From: PWHG01 sp964406935 | GTDB lineage: Bacteria; Patescibacteriota; Patescibacteriia; Patescibacteriales; UBA12465 | Reading direction: 5' to 3' | NCBI GenBank assembly: GCA_964406935.1 | Contig: CAYOTM010000010.1 | Span: 1 to 30,030 of the forward strand | DNA length: 30,030 nt | Part shown: positions 1 through 7,717 of the stretch, piece after piece | Numbering within the stretch: position 1 is the first letter of the stretch | How the letters are laid out: each line of letters starts with the position of its first letter | Made by a program: the position numbers and the translations under genes | Notes under the pieces: generated by a model | Seen by the model: only the letters and a program-made list of their open reading frames with translations | The model's database searches: none | Told to the model about the DNA's origin: nothing

Positions 1-1070
1 GCCGCTGGATTAAAAACCGCTTTCGCCTCCCAGGCGTTTCTGGTAGTTGGCTCTAAAATGGGATTTTTAGAATAACGCTCAAAATCATAAACTTTTTTGC
101 CACTATGATAAATATAATCGATTAATTTTTTAAATGGTACTTTTGCCGCACAGAGATGAGTATCAGCTCCCCCATAGTAAATATATAGATCTTTATTTTT
201 TACAATAGCCCCTGAAGGAAAAATAACATTAGGCACTTTTCCATAAAGTTCATAGTCTTCTTGGGGAACCAGTAGGGGGTCATTAGTCATGCCAATAATT
301 TTTTTCGGGTCCTTTAAGTCTAAAAGAGCGGCTTCAATCCCAAATAAAGTTGGATTAGGAGAGTGATAGTCACGGACATTAGCATAAATTAATAACCAAC
401 CATACTTAGTTTTAATTGGGGGAGCGCCAATTTCTACCAAATGTTTAGTCCCTAGCTCGAGATCAATTTCGTGTTCGGGTAGGGAATAATACCATTCTCG
501 CCAATATTGTTCTGACCACATATCCTCTACCTTATCAAAAAAAGCTAGGCAATTCTTAGCAGGTGGAGAATCAGTGTGAACTGATAATAAGGCCGCTAGC
601 TTGCCATTAATTCTTTCTGGAAATAAAGTCATCGCCTTAGAATTAAAGGGGGTAATTGGATGTTTTTCAATTTTCTTAAAGTCTTTAGTAATTGCTAAAC
701 CGACTTTAATCCCTTCGGCACTAAATGGATAGGTTGAAAGGGTGGTATAGAAAATAAAGTACTGATTATTAATTTTGGTAATCCGTGGGTCTTCGCAACC
801 AAAGCGTTCCCAGCTTTCCTCTGGCTTAATTAGTTGTCGGATATTAGTAAAGTTTATCCCATCAGTGCTTTTAGCATAAGCAATTGAAGATACCTTGAGA
901 TTATGATTAGCAATTGGTTTTTCCGAGGAGACCGCTCGGCAAACTAAATGAATAGTCTTTTTATCGTTATCAATAATTGGGCAACCATTAAAGACTGAAT
1001 CATCGGCAAATTTGCTTTTTGGGTTGGGTGATATTAAAGGATTTTCTTTAAGGCGTTTAACAACGGGCAT
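1..1070 (-). CDS. GH130-family glycosidase/phosphorylase, tandem domains, runs off the left edge
   Basis: Reverse-strand reading frame starting at ATG 1070-1068 and still open at base 1, so the C-terminus is missing. GH130 enzymes are mostly beta-mannoside phosphorylases that release mannose-1-phosphate. The visible 356 residues carry the family hallmark GCEDPR (residues 91-96), followed by an FPERI-type motif, a GAPPIKTKYGWLLIY stretch and YYGGADTHLCAA, giving one complete five-bladed domain of about 335 residues. From about residue 335 a new domain begins (SKNPILEP then AWEAKAVFNPA), matching the start of the GH130 domain in the next gene upstream, so this appears to be a two-domain protein. 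The gene lies 9 bases downstream of the other GH130 gene and is probably co-transcribed. No signal peptide is seen. Family assignment is firm; substrate is not known. Confidence 0.85.
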   Translation of the reverse strand, partial: MPVVKRLKENPLISPNPKSKFADDSVFNGCPIIDNDKKTIHLVCRAVSSEKPIANHNLKVSSIAYAKSTDGINFTNIRQLIKPEESWERFGCEDPRITKINNQYFIFYTTLSTYPFSAEGIKVGLAITKDFKKIEKHPITPFNSKAMTLFPERINGKLAALLSVHTDSPPAKNCLAFFDKVEDMWSEQYWREWYYSLPEHEIDLELGTKHLVEIGAPPIKTKYGWLLIYANVRDYHSPNPTLFGIEAALLDLKDPKKIIGMTNDPLLVPQEDYELYGKVPNVIFPSGAIVKNKDLYIYYGGADTHLCAAKVPFKKLIDYIYHSGKKVYDFERYSKNPILEPTTRNAWEAKAVFNPA

Positions 1071-1079
1071 ATTTTTTAA

Positions 1080-2705
1080 TTAATTTTTATTTTTAAGAAG
1101 AGTTGTTTTAGTAAGTTTTGGTTTTTCACCAGCCACTAAAGAGCCAACAAATTCATTTAAATTAGCCGTGGCTACGCAAATTACGGTATCGGCTCCACCA
1201 TAATAAATAAATAACTGACCATTAATTACCGCTGCCCCACAACTGTAAACAATACCTGGTTTAAAGCCTTGATTTTCATAAATCATATCTGGTTCTAAAA
1301 CTGGTTCCTTAGCTGAATAGAGAATTTTTTCCGGATTATTTTGGTCTAAAATCATTGCTCCAATTTTATATTTATGAGTCTCATGTTTCTCTACTGCATG
1401 ATAAAATAACAACCAACCAGCTTTAGTTTTGATAGGAGCTGGTCCTGCCCCCCGTCGATATTCTTCCCAACCATTAGTCACTGGAGCAGGCTTATAATAA
1501 CTTTTAATAAAAGTTTTTCCATCAAATTTTAAGGAATCTAGATAGCTAACCGATAGTTTAGGGGAAATACTGTTTAAAATAGCATATTTACCTTTAATTT
1601 TTTCTGGGAACATTACCCAGTTTTTATGAACTTCACCGGGGGCGGAAATAAAAACGGGATGACTCCATTTATGCCAGCGACGATTTACAAAATCAGTTTT
1701 ACTAATTGAAGACAAGGTCATTCGTAAATATAGCCAATTGCTAAAAGTAGTGTGAATCATGTAAACCCGACCATCAATTTCCGTTAGGCGAGGATCTTCA
1801 CAGCCAGCGGCGCTACCGCCAGAAGCGTAGGTAAAAAACTTCGCTTTACCACCCTTTCTTAGTTCATCAAAAAATTCTTCCTTAAGAACATAGGCTGGTT
1901 TGTTTTGTCGTTTAGTAACTTTAATGCCGTCTGGACTAGCAGCATAACCTAAAACGGAGACGCCACCATCGCCAATTGCTCGGTAAAGAAAATGAACCTG
2001 GTTGTCTAAATATAAGGCAGCCGGATTAAAAGTTTGCCATGATTCCCAAGAGTTTTTCCCATTTGGTTTGATAATTGGATTTTGAGGAGATTTTTGCAGA
2101 ACATATGTGCGTGGTGTTTTCTTTTTTTTCGGAGTGAGGGCGGGGACTAATTTTAACTTTTTTTTCAAAATCTTAGAAGTTTTTCGTCCCTTTTTGTTTA
2201 AAATATTTTTTACCCCGACTTTTTTAATTAGAGTTTTTGGTTTAGCTTTTTTTAAAATTGACCCACTCTTAGCAGTCACTAGTTTACTGGCTTTCTTAAG
2301 TAGACTAGTTTTTTTACCTTTTTTTACCAATTTAGGCTTAGTTATTGGGTTAAGCTTTTTAGTCGCTTTGAGTTTTTTGGCGATCAACTTTTTGGTGCTC
2401 GGCTTCTTTTTACTGGGTGTTACTATAGTGATTGTTTTAGCTGTCGTTTGTTTACTAGTTTTTGGAGATTTCAAGGGGCTTTTGTTAACCGCTAATTTTT
2501 TAGCCGCTGGCGGAGATTTTTTGGGGGTCATTTTCTTAGCAACTGGCGGTTTTTTAGCGGAAGTTGTTGATGGTTTTTTAGCGGTTTTTATTTTTTTAGC
2601 CGGAGAGACCTTTTTCCCAGAATTATCACTGAAAGATTTGTGAGTAAATGAAGACAACATTTTTTTTATCTTCATTAAGCTTTGTTTTAAATTTGGAGAC
2701 TCCAT
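1080..2705 (-). CDS. GH130-family protein with lysine-rich histone-H1-like N-terminal tail
   Basis: The C-terminal ~330 residues form a GH130 domain: NPIIKPNGKNSWESWQTFNP, GCEDPRLTEIDGRVYMIH, a KNWVMFPEKI motif, GAGPAPIKTKAGWLLFYH and YYGGADTVICVA. It precedes a tandem GH130 gene and is divergent from a mannose-6-phosphate isomerase-type cupin, which fits mannose metabolism. The first ~200 residues are unlike any GH130: a low-complexity K/A/P/S/T-rich tail with repeated AKK, PAKK and KKP motifs, resembling histone H1 or bacterial Hc1-type proteins. The tail is in frame with no intervening stop. I chose ATG 2705 (MESPNL); an upstream in-frame ATG at 2729 would add MFFFVVIY. No SD precedes either. 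The tail could bind DNA, RNA or an acidic polysaccharide; none is shown. Confidence 0.85.
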   Translation of the reverse strand: MESPNLKQSLMKIKKMLSSFTHKSFSDNSGKKVSPAKKIKTAKKPSTTSAKKPPVAKKMTPKKSPPAAKKLAVNKSPLKSPKTSKQTTAKTITIVTPSKKKPSTKKLIAKKLKATKKLNPITKPKLVKKGKKTSLLKKASKLVTAKSGSILKKAKPKTLIKKVGVKNILNKKGRKTSKILKKKLKLVPALTPKKKKTPRTYVLQKSPQNPIIKPNGKNSWESWQTFNPAALYLDNQVHFLYRAIGDGGVSVLGYAASPDGIKVTKRQNKPAYVLKEEFFDELRKGGKAKFFTYASGGSAAGCEDPRLTEIDGRVYMIHTTFSNWLYLRMTLSSISKTDFVNRRWHKWSHPVFISAPGEVHKNWVMFPEKIKGKYAILNSISPKLSVSYLDSLKFDGKTFIKSYYKPAPVTNGWEEYRRGAGPAPIKTKAGWLLFYHAVEKHETHKYKIGAMILDQNNPEKILYSAKEPVLEPDMIYENQGFKPGIVYSCGAAVINGQLFIYYGGADTVICVATANLNEFVGSLVAGEKPKLTKTTLLKNKN

Positions 2706-2827
2706 ATAAATAACTACAAAAAAAAACAAAAAATTATTTATTAAAATTGTTGCGATAACTTCAAAATAAAATTTTGTTTAATTATATTTAAAAATAGATC
2801 AATAGTTGAATAATTTTAGCTACTAAT

Positions 2828-2856
2828 ATAATAGCATGTTTTGAAAATTTTTAAAA
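2828..2856 (-). promoter_or_regulatory. Possible extended -10 promoter for the GH130 genes
   Basis: On the reverse strand TGC-TATTAT (2836-2828) forms an extended -10, with a weak TTTTAA at the -35 position (2856-2851) and a 17-base spacer. The leader to the GH130 start would be about 115 bases of AT-rich sequence. The weak -35 keeps confidence moderate. Confidence 0.45.
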
Positions 2857-2890
2857 ACTTTTTGTCCGTTATTTTCGTCAAGATCCTTGG

Positions 2891-2919
2891 TTGAAATTAT
2901 TATGAAGATAGCCTACAAT
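2891..2919 (+). promoter_or_regulatory. Promoter for the isomerase-type cupin gene
   Basis: TTGAAA (2891-2896), a 17-base spacer and TACAAT (2914-2919), ending 37 bases before the ATG at 2957. Good match to a housekeeping sigma-70 promoter. Confidence 0.7.
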
Positions 2920-2956
2920 ATGAATAAGCATTTTTATTAAATAAGCTATTAATTAT

Positions 2957-3346
2957 ATGTCTAAATTATTTAAAAAACAGCCAGTTAGTAAGCAGTTGCC
3001 CGAACTTCTTAATTATCAAGAAGAACGCCCCTGGGGTTACTTTCGTCAGTTTTGTGAAAATAGTGTTACTACTGTGAAAATTATTGTTGTTTTGCCCAAT
3101 GAAGTTTTAAGTCAGCAAAGTCATAATCAGCGTCAAGAGTTTTGGCGAGTAATTGCTGGCTCTGGTCAGGCGGAAATTGCTGATCAAATTCAAGAAATTT
3201 ATTTAGGCGATGAATTAATCATTCCTTTAAAAGCTAAGCATCGTTTAACTGCTGGCCCAGATGGTTTGGAAATTTTAGAAATTTCCTTTGGCAATTTTGC
3301 TGAAAATGATATTGTTCGTTACGAGGATAAATATGGGCGAGTCTAG
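2957..3346 (+). CDS. Mannose-6-phosphate isomerase, type II cupin domain
   Basis: A 129-residue stand-alone cupin matching the C-terminal isomerase domain of ManC/AlgA-type enzymes, which interconvert fructose-6-phosphate and mannose-6-phosphate or form the second half of bifunctional GDP-mannose pyrophosphorylases. Visible motifs: ERPWGYFRQF (23-32), the cupin segment SQQSHNQRQEFWRVIAGSG, GDELIIPLKAKHRLTAG, and the family-typical C-terminus DIVRYEDKYGR. The nucleotidyltransferase half is absent, so this is the small single-domain form. It is divergent from the GH130 genes, suggesting a mannose-centred locus. It has its own promoter and a terminator behind it. No SD; the ATG follows an AT-rich leader. 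Confidence 0.85.
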   Translation: MSKLFKKQPVSKQLPELLNYQEERPWGYFRQFCENSVTTVKIIVVLPNEVLSQQSHNQRQEFWRVIAGSGQAEIADQIQEIYLGDELIIPLKAKHRLTAGPDGLEILEISFGNFAENDIVRYEDKYGRV

Positions 3347-3392
3347 GTAAATTTTTAGCTGGCTAAACTACAACCTACTAATTAAGAAAAAG

Positions 3393-3415
3393 GGAAGTCT
3401 CTTGACTTCCTTTTT
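3393..3415 (+). terminator. Intrinsic terminator after the cupin gene
   Basis: Stem GGAAGTC (3393-3399), loop TCTT, GACTTCC (3404-3410), then five T. A run of A in front means it could also work on the reverse strand. Confidence 0.8.
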
Positions 3416-3420
3416 GAATA

Positions 3421-3447
3421 AAAAAAACGGCCAAAATTTGACCGTTT
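3421..3447 (-). terminator. Intrinsic terminator of the 3471-4629 minus-strand pair
   Basis: Stem AAACGG...CCGTTT (3425-3430 with 3442-3447), extended inward by a G-T pair, followed on the reverse strand by a run of T (complement of 3420-3427). It closes the minus-strand transcript that ends at 3471. Confidence 0.75.
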
Positions 3448-3470
3448 GAAGAGGAGGCTAAGTGAAATAC

Positions 3471-3734
3471 TTAGTCAAAATAAGCACTGAACTTTTTTTT
3501 GCCGGCCTCATCTTGATGGAGGCCAGAACAAGGTAGTTCTCGGGTACGATTGATTTGAACTTCAATCCAAGGGGGCAGATAAATTTGCTTACTAACAAAT
3601 CCGCCCTTAATAATCTTGGCTGTCGTAGGGTCAAAGCCAGGCTCAATAATTTCGAGGTCATAGCCACCCCCCTCAATTTTTACTTGAGAATCGTCATCTA
3701 AAAAGAGACTCTCTTCATTTACAGTAATTTCCAT
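3471..3734 (-). CDS. Orphan 87-residue protein
   Basis: I do not recognise this protein. It is small, acidic at the N-terminus (ITVNEESLFLDDDSQ), has a glycine-rich turn (EGGGYDLEIIEPG) and ends in a mixed-charge stretch. No membrane segment or signal peptide is visible. It follows the 293-residue orphan by 13 bases on the same strand and is closed by a terminator, which supports a two-gene transcript. No SD is present. The overlapping 72-residue frame at 3458-3676 is a shadow. Confidence 0.6.
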   Translation of the reverse strand: MEITVNEESLFLDDDSQVKIEGGGYDLEIIEPGFDPTTAKIIKGGFVSKQIYLPPWIEVQINRTRELPCSGLHQDEAGKKKFSAYFD

Positions 3735-3747
3735 GGTTTAAAAGTTT

Positions 3748-4629
3748 TTAATTTAAACTTGAATTGTCTTTTTTTTGCTTTTTTTGTCGCCGAATTTTTT
3801 TGGCGACTGTCAATAACATGATGTAGCGACTCAGGCCAGAGCTGAACTCGTCGACTGTTAAGTGCAGAAAATTAAGATTTTCCATTAGGGCCCGATCGGC
3901 GATCTTCATCATTGCTAAAGCACCAATTTGTTGGGCGCTAAGTGATTCTTGATCATCGTTTTCCGGGGAATAAATATGTTCCAACAATTTTTCATAGAAA
4001 TTTTTTTGATTATTATGCTGTAGCATTATTTCTAGAATTTGTTGAACAAATTTTTTACCCGCTTCTAAATTATGATCATTGATTTCGACGCCAGGAATTG
4101 TTGACACTAAAAAATTAGCAATATTATTACTGTCGAAGGTCAACATAGTTCCGCCGTAATCTTGGCTTTGGCCTGCAAAAGAGAGCTGACCCTGGGAATC
4201 AATCTGAAGATAACCGCCGCTAATCAAGCACGGGGTATGCATACTCGCTTCTAATTCTCTCGAAGATCCTCCTGGATCTTCATTGAGTACGGGCCAATCC
4301 ATTGTTACTAAATGACTATAAGCAATTTCTCGGTGGTACTCTTTGTTTAGGGCAATAATGTCAATGGTGGCTATATCGCCAAAGGAATAAAAGCGTAGCC
4401 CCAAAACATATTTTTGTTCATTTTGTAAACGATGACTGTCTTCAACAAACAGCCTAAAGATTAAAATTGCTGCCTTGTTAGTTTCTCCTGGGTTAGTTAA
4501 GGTAAAAACTGAAGCGCCGGCTAATTTTTTTGGGGTTTTTTGATAAGCAGCCATAAAGTCGCTAACTGGCCACATAGCCGCTAATTCAAATTTATCCAAA
4601 ATATTGATCTGCATTTTTGCTTTTTTCAT
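3748..4629 (-). CDS. Orphan 293-residue soluble protein
   Basis: Not recognised. The product is predicted soluble, with no signal peptide or membrane segment. The first half looks beta-rich (for example AILIFRLFVEDSH, YVLGLRFYSFGDIATIDIIAL) and the second half is helical, ending in a basic tail (KKIRRQKKQKKD). Start chosen at ATG 4629 (MKKAKMQIN), the only good candidate downstream of a strong promoter at 4678-4706; MQIN six codons later is an alternative. No SD. It is the first gene of a two-gene transcript with the 87-residue orphan. Confidence 0.65.
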   Translation of the reverse strand: MKKAKMQINILDKFELAAMWPVSDFMAAYQKTPKKLAGASVFTLTNPGETNKAAILIFRLFVEDSHRLQNEQKYVLGLRFYSFGDIATIDIIALNKEYHREIAYSHLVTMDWPVLNEDPGGSSRELEASMHTPCLISGGYLQIDSQGQLSFAGQSQDYGGTMLTFDSNNIANFLVSTIPGVEINDHNLEAGKKFVQQILEIMLQHNNQKNFYEKLLEHIYSPENDDQESLSAQQIGALAMMKIADRALMENLNFLHLTVDEFSSGLSRYIMLLTVAKKIRRQKKQKKDNSSLN

Positions 4630-4677
4630 AATATTATTTTTTAAGGAACAAAAAATTTACTTAATTACTAACTGTTT

Positions 4678-4706
4678 ATTTTAAAATAAAAACTAATTTT
4701 TGTCAA
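4678..4706 (-). promoter_or_regulatory. Promoter for the 293- and 87-residue orphan genes
   Basis: Reverse strand TTGACA (4706-4701), 17-base spacer, TAAAAT (4683-4678). Consensus -35. The leader is about 40 bases. Confidence 0.75.
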
Positions 4707-4750
4707 TGAAAAGACAGTCGATAATAGCGCTCTTATTTTCTAAGTTTATT

Positions 4751-4765
4751 GTCACGCTCTGTGAC
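4751..4765. other. Short inverted repeat upstream of the 4678-4706 promoter
   Basis: GTCAC-GCTCT-GTGAC lies 45 bases upstream of the -35 box. It could be an activator or repressor half-turn site or chance; no second copy was seen. Confidence 0.25.
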
Positions 4766-4784
4766 ATCGCTTATATTTTTTAGC

Positions 4785-4814
4785 AAACAAAAAACGGACC
4801 AAGCGGCCCGTTTT
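4785..4814 (-). terminator. Intrinsic terminator of the IPT/TIG surface protein gene
   Basis: On the reverse strand AAAACGGGCC-GCTT-GGTCCGTTTT, a 10-bp stem with one G-U pair and a GCTT loop (4791-4814), followed by more T. It lies 18 bases past the stop at 4833. Confidence 0.8.
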
Positions 4815-4832
4815 TGTTTATTCAATTTATCT

Positions 4833-7352
4833 TTATTGTTGCTTAGTAACAATTACTGGATTTCTATAGACATCTTCAGCTTCGACAACAGCAATAATGA
4901 AGAAGCTAGATCGATAGTGGGTATCAGCCCAGATATCGCCTACCTTGACATCACCTTCACTGCCAAAGTTTTTGCCGCTGATGTATAAGACACCCATTGT
5001 TCGTCCTTCTGAGCTAACAAACTGGACACGACGATCAATGCGAGTAATAGATATTGGACCAATGTTATATTCATTACTGGTTTGGCCGCCAACCGTGACG
5101 CTGACGTAACCATAATAGTAATCATCTAAAATTTGAATTTTAATTTCTTGTCCTTCGGTGCTGTTTTCCATTTTTATCATTCTTACCTTAGGTTGAACAA
5201 CTGTACCATCGGCAAATTTATAAGTAATTTGATTGTCGGCTAAGGTGTTGGAAAAACCAGATCCTTGAATAGTTAAAATTTTGGTATCCATATCTAGTGA
5301 GGCGCGAGTAATATTGGGATTAGTTTGGAGGCTGTAAGTTTGTTTATCTGTCCATTCTCCATATTTAATGCCAATTGTTGAACTATCTTGAGAAATAGCG
5401 TTGGGAGTAACTACTGTGACAATGACATTACCCCACTCAGAAGTTTCTAATCTGATTGGTTTTACTTCTACAGTTTCGCGAGTAGTTAATTGGAAGTAAA
5501 CGGTTACTAAATCAGGGTTTAGACCAACTCCATTAGTCCAGAATGATAATTCTGCACCTGGAGTAGGAACTAAGGGGGTCATAGAAATGATTACCGGGAT
5601 AATCTCTAAGGGCAGAGAATTAGATTGCTGACCATTAAATTCTAAAGTGATGTGACCACTTTGGGCATTTTCAGGAACAACTACTTCAAACCAAGTACCG
5701 CGAGGATCAATATTTTCCGCACTGACCCAAGCAGTGGTGGTGCCTTCTAAAGTGGGGAATTCAATGGCTAAATATTCAGCATTCTTAAAGCCTTGGCCAA
5801 GTAAACGAATTTTTTCTCCTGGCTGGGCAGCGTAAATTCGAGCATTAGTAATTGGCATCGCTCGATAATTTCGAGTTTGAATTGAGCGTAGTACTGGGCG
5901 AGCTGTATAGCTGAAAGCATCGGTAATATCTGATTCATGAGTACCAACCTTAACAGTAACTTGTAATTTATTTAAAGCTCTTGGGGTGATGACTTCTAAT
6001 TTTTCATATCCTTGTTCCTCATCAATACCGACAAAGTTGCCACGGGCTGTGGAAATTTTTTGACCTGTTTCATCATAGAAATAGACGGTGGAACGAGTTG
6101 ATAAACCTTTACCAAAAATAGTAATTTTATCACCAATTTGTTCATAGCCGGGGCGGCTCCAGTCTAAACCATAAACCACTGGCTTAACAGTGAAAGATAA
6201 GGTATTAGATTTAAGTTCAATTCCGGTACCGCTAGCATCATTATAATAACTGCGAGCACTGAAGCGACCGTTGACGACTCCTAGGGGTAATTTCACCACC
6301 ATTTGAGATAACTTACTATCAACAATGTGAGGACTAACCCATTTTTCAACCTCTTGACCGTTATTATCAATGGCGCTGATTACTAAAAAGTTGTTTTCTA
6401 AAACCGGGCTAAAACCAGTGCCATAAATTACTAAATCTTCATCAACTCTAACTGGATTAGGAGCAAAGCTATTGAGTTTTAACATCACGTTATAGTCAAA
6501 AAGACCAACGTAAGTACCAGCAGCATAGACTCGGCCGAGGCCACTATAGGTTTGCTCAGGCATAGTGAAGTAAAAAGTAGATCCGCTACGATTAGTGGGG
6601 TAAAACTTTTTTACAGTTGCTTCTCCGGTTTCGTGATCAAAATAAGGTAGTTCAATTTCAATGTCTTCTAAGGTAAATAAATTGCCGTTATTTAGCACCA
6701 AAGATTTATTAGCATCACCAATATAACCACTAATTCGGCTGGTGGTTAAAGTTACTGTGTTTTCAAATAAGCTAAAACCATCAAAGTATAAAGTGGCGTT
6801 ATCTGGTATATCACCAAATAAGAAAGATAAGGAAGCAGTCGCGCTCTCAGTGGGCGTAAAAGTAATCTGATATTTTTTCCAAGAGCTAGTTACTTCCACT
6901 TCTTGAGCGGGGACTATAGCTTGAAAGTTATCAGTTCTCTCTAGTTTAAGAGAAAAGGTTAAAGGTTCATTGGCACGAGCGAAAAAAGAAAAGATATAAT
7001 TTTGCTCGCCGACTAGATTAAAACGATTATCATTAATTGAAGATAGACCGGCGTCAAAAATTGAGCCACCACCTTCACCAGCGGCAATCGCCATGGAGTA
7101 AGGGCCATAACCAAAGGGCGTAGAATAACCACGCATTAAATTAAATTCTCGTTGGGCGTCTTGGCCAGTCCATAAAAACCAATTATCATGAAGTTCTTGG
7201 TCAAAACTAGGATCAACGATTAAATTATTAATTTCGGCCTTAACTTCTTTTACCGGACTGACGTTGGCCGCCTGCCAGGGAAGAAAAGAGGCTAAAATAG
7301 TTACTACGACTAAGCCCTTAAATAGTCGAGTAAGCTGTTTTGTTTTTTCCAT
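4833..7352 (-). CDS. Secreted surface protein: carbohydrate-binding-like domain plus IPT/TIG repeats
   Basis: An 839-residue exported protein. Residues 1-39 form a signal peptide (KR-rich start, LVVVTILASFLPW core, cleavage probably after VKA). Residues about 43-200 resemble a CBM4/9-type jelly roll (LIVDPSFDQELHDNW, YIFSFFARAN, SWKKYQITFTPTES, LYFDGFSLFE). The rest is a string of about six IPT/TIG-like Ig folds, each starting with the form I-x-x-F/x-P followed by G-x-x-F/L-I-x-G-x-G-F: examples are DLVIYGTGFSP, KITIFGKGLS, KIRLLGQGFKN, ILTIQGSGFSN and VLYISGKNFGS. No C-terminal anchor is obvious, so attachment may be through sugar binding. It has its own strong promoter and terminator and is therefore monocistronic. 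Role inferred: glycan binding or adhesion at the cell surface. Confidence 0.8.
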   Translation of the reverse strand: MEKTKQLTRLFKGLVVVTILASFLPWQAANVSPVKEVKAEINNLIVDPSFDQELHDNWFLWTGQDAQREFNLMRGYSTPFGYGPYSMAIAAGEGGGSIFDAGLSSINDNRFNLVGEQNYIFSFFARANEPLTFSLKLERTDNFQAIVPAQEVEVTSSWKKYQITFTPTESATASLSFLFGDIPDNATLYFDGFSLFENTVTLTTSRISGYIGDANKSLVLNNGNLFTLEDIEIELPYFDHETGEATVKKFYPTNRSGSTFYFTMPEQTYSGLGRVYAAGTYVGLFDYNVMLKLNSFAPNPVRVDEDLVIYGTGFSPVLENNFLVISAIDNNGQEVEKWVSPHIVDSKLSQMVVKLPLGVVNGRFSARSYYNDASGTGIELKSNTLSFTVKPVVYGLDWSRPGYEQIGDKITIFGKGLSTRSTVYFYDETGQKISTARGNFVGIDEEQGYEKLEVITPRALNKLQVTVKVGTHESDITDAFSYTARPVLRSIQTRNYRAMPITNARIYAAQPGEKIRLLGQGFKNAEYLAIEFPTLEGTTTAWVSAENIDPRGTWFEVVVPENAQSGHITLEFNGQQSNSLPLEIIPVIISMTPLVPTPGAELSFWTNGVGLNPDLVTVYFQLTTRETVEVKPIRLETSEWGNVIVTVVTPNAISQDSSTIGIKYGEWTDKQTYSLQTNPNITRASLDMDTKILTIQGSGFSNTLADNQITYKFADGTVVQPKVRMIKMENSTEGQEIKIQILDDYYYGYVSVTVGGQTSNEYNIGPISITRIDRRVQFVSSEGRTMGVLYISGKNFGSEGDVKVGDIWADTHYRSSFFIIAVVEAEDVYRNPVIVTKQQ

Positions 7353-7485
7353 ATTTTTTGCGATAAATAATTATTAAAATTATTAAATAATTATTATCTT
7401 TGTTTAATTATTTCTTAAAGATTTGATTTTTAAAAAAATTAAAGTAATTTTATTTAGTTTTATCAAATATTTAATTTAACTTAGA

Positions 7486-7514
7486 ATTGTAGCATACAAA
7501 ATAAAACCTGTCAA
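7486..7514 (-). promoter_or_regulatory. Promoter for the IPT/TIG surface protein gene
   Basis: Reverse strand TTGACA (7514-7509), 17-base spacer ending in TGC, TACAAT (7491-7486). Consensus -35 plus extended -10, one of the strongest promoters in the window. It leaves an AT-rich leader of about 125 bases before the ATG at 7352. Confidence 0.8.
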
Positions 7515-7683
7515 TACTCTAATTAGTTTAGCAATGGCTGAGGATTATTTGATAAGTCAGCTAACCTGACTGTAAATATTTTTTGAGAAACTCTTAATCA
7601 TAAAATATTTAATCAAAAAAGTCAAGAGTGAGGCCATTTTTTAATTTTTTAATTAAATATTTTACCTTATAATACTTAACAAG
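7515..7683. other. Non-coding stretch between two minus-strand transcripts
   Basis: The gap 7353-7717 holds the leader and promoter of the surface protein, then this AT-rich stretch, then the terminator of the next gene. The only structure seen here is a small stem AGTCAG-CTAAC-CTGACT at 7555-7571. No coding frame is apparent. Confidence 0.3.
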
Positions 7684-7710
7684 AAAAAAGCCACCAAATT
7701 TCTGGTGGCT
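7684..7710 (-). terminator. Intrinsic terminator of the 229-residue membrane protein gene
   Basis: Stem AGCCACCA/TGGTGGCT (7689-7696 with 7703-7710) with six T following on the reverse strand. Confidence 0.8.
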
Positions 7711-7717
7711 TAATTAT

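Noticed and set aside
2107..2643. A 178-residue plus-strand frame rich in Phe, Leu and Val
   Set aside because: It is the complement of the lysine-rich tail of the GH130 gene (AAA/AAG read backwards gives Phe/Leu). No promoter or SD.
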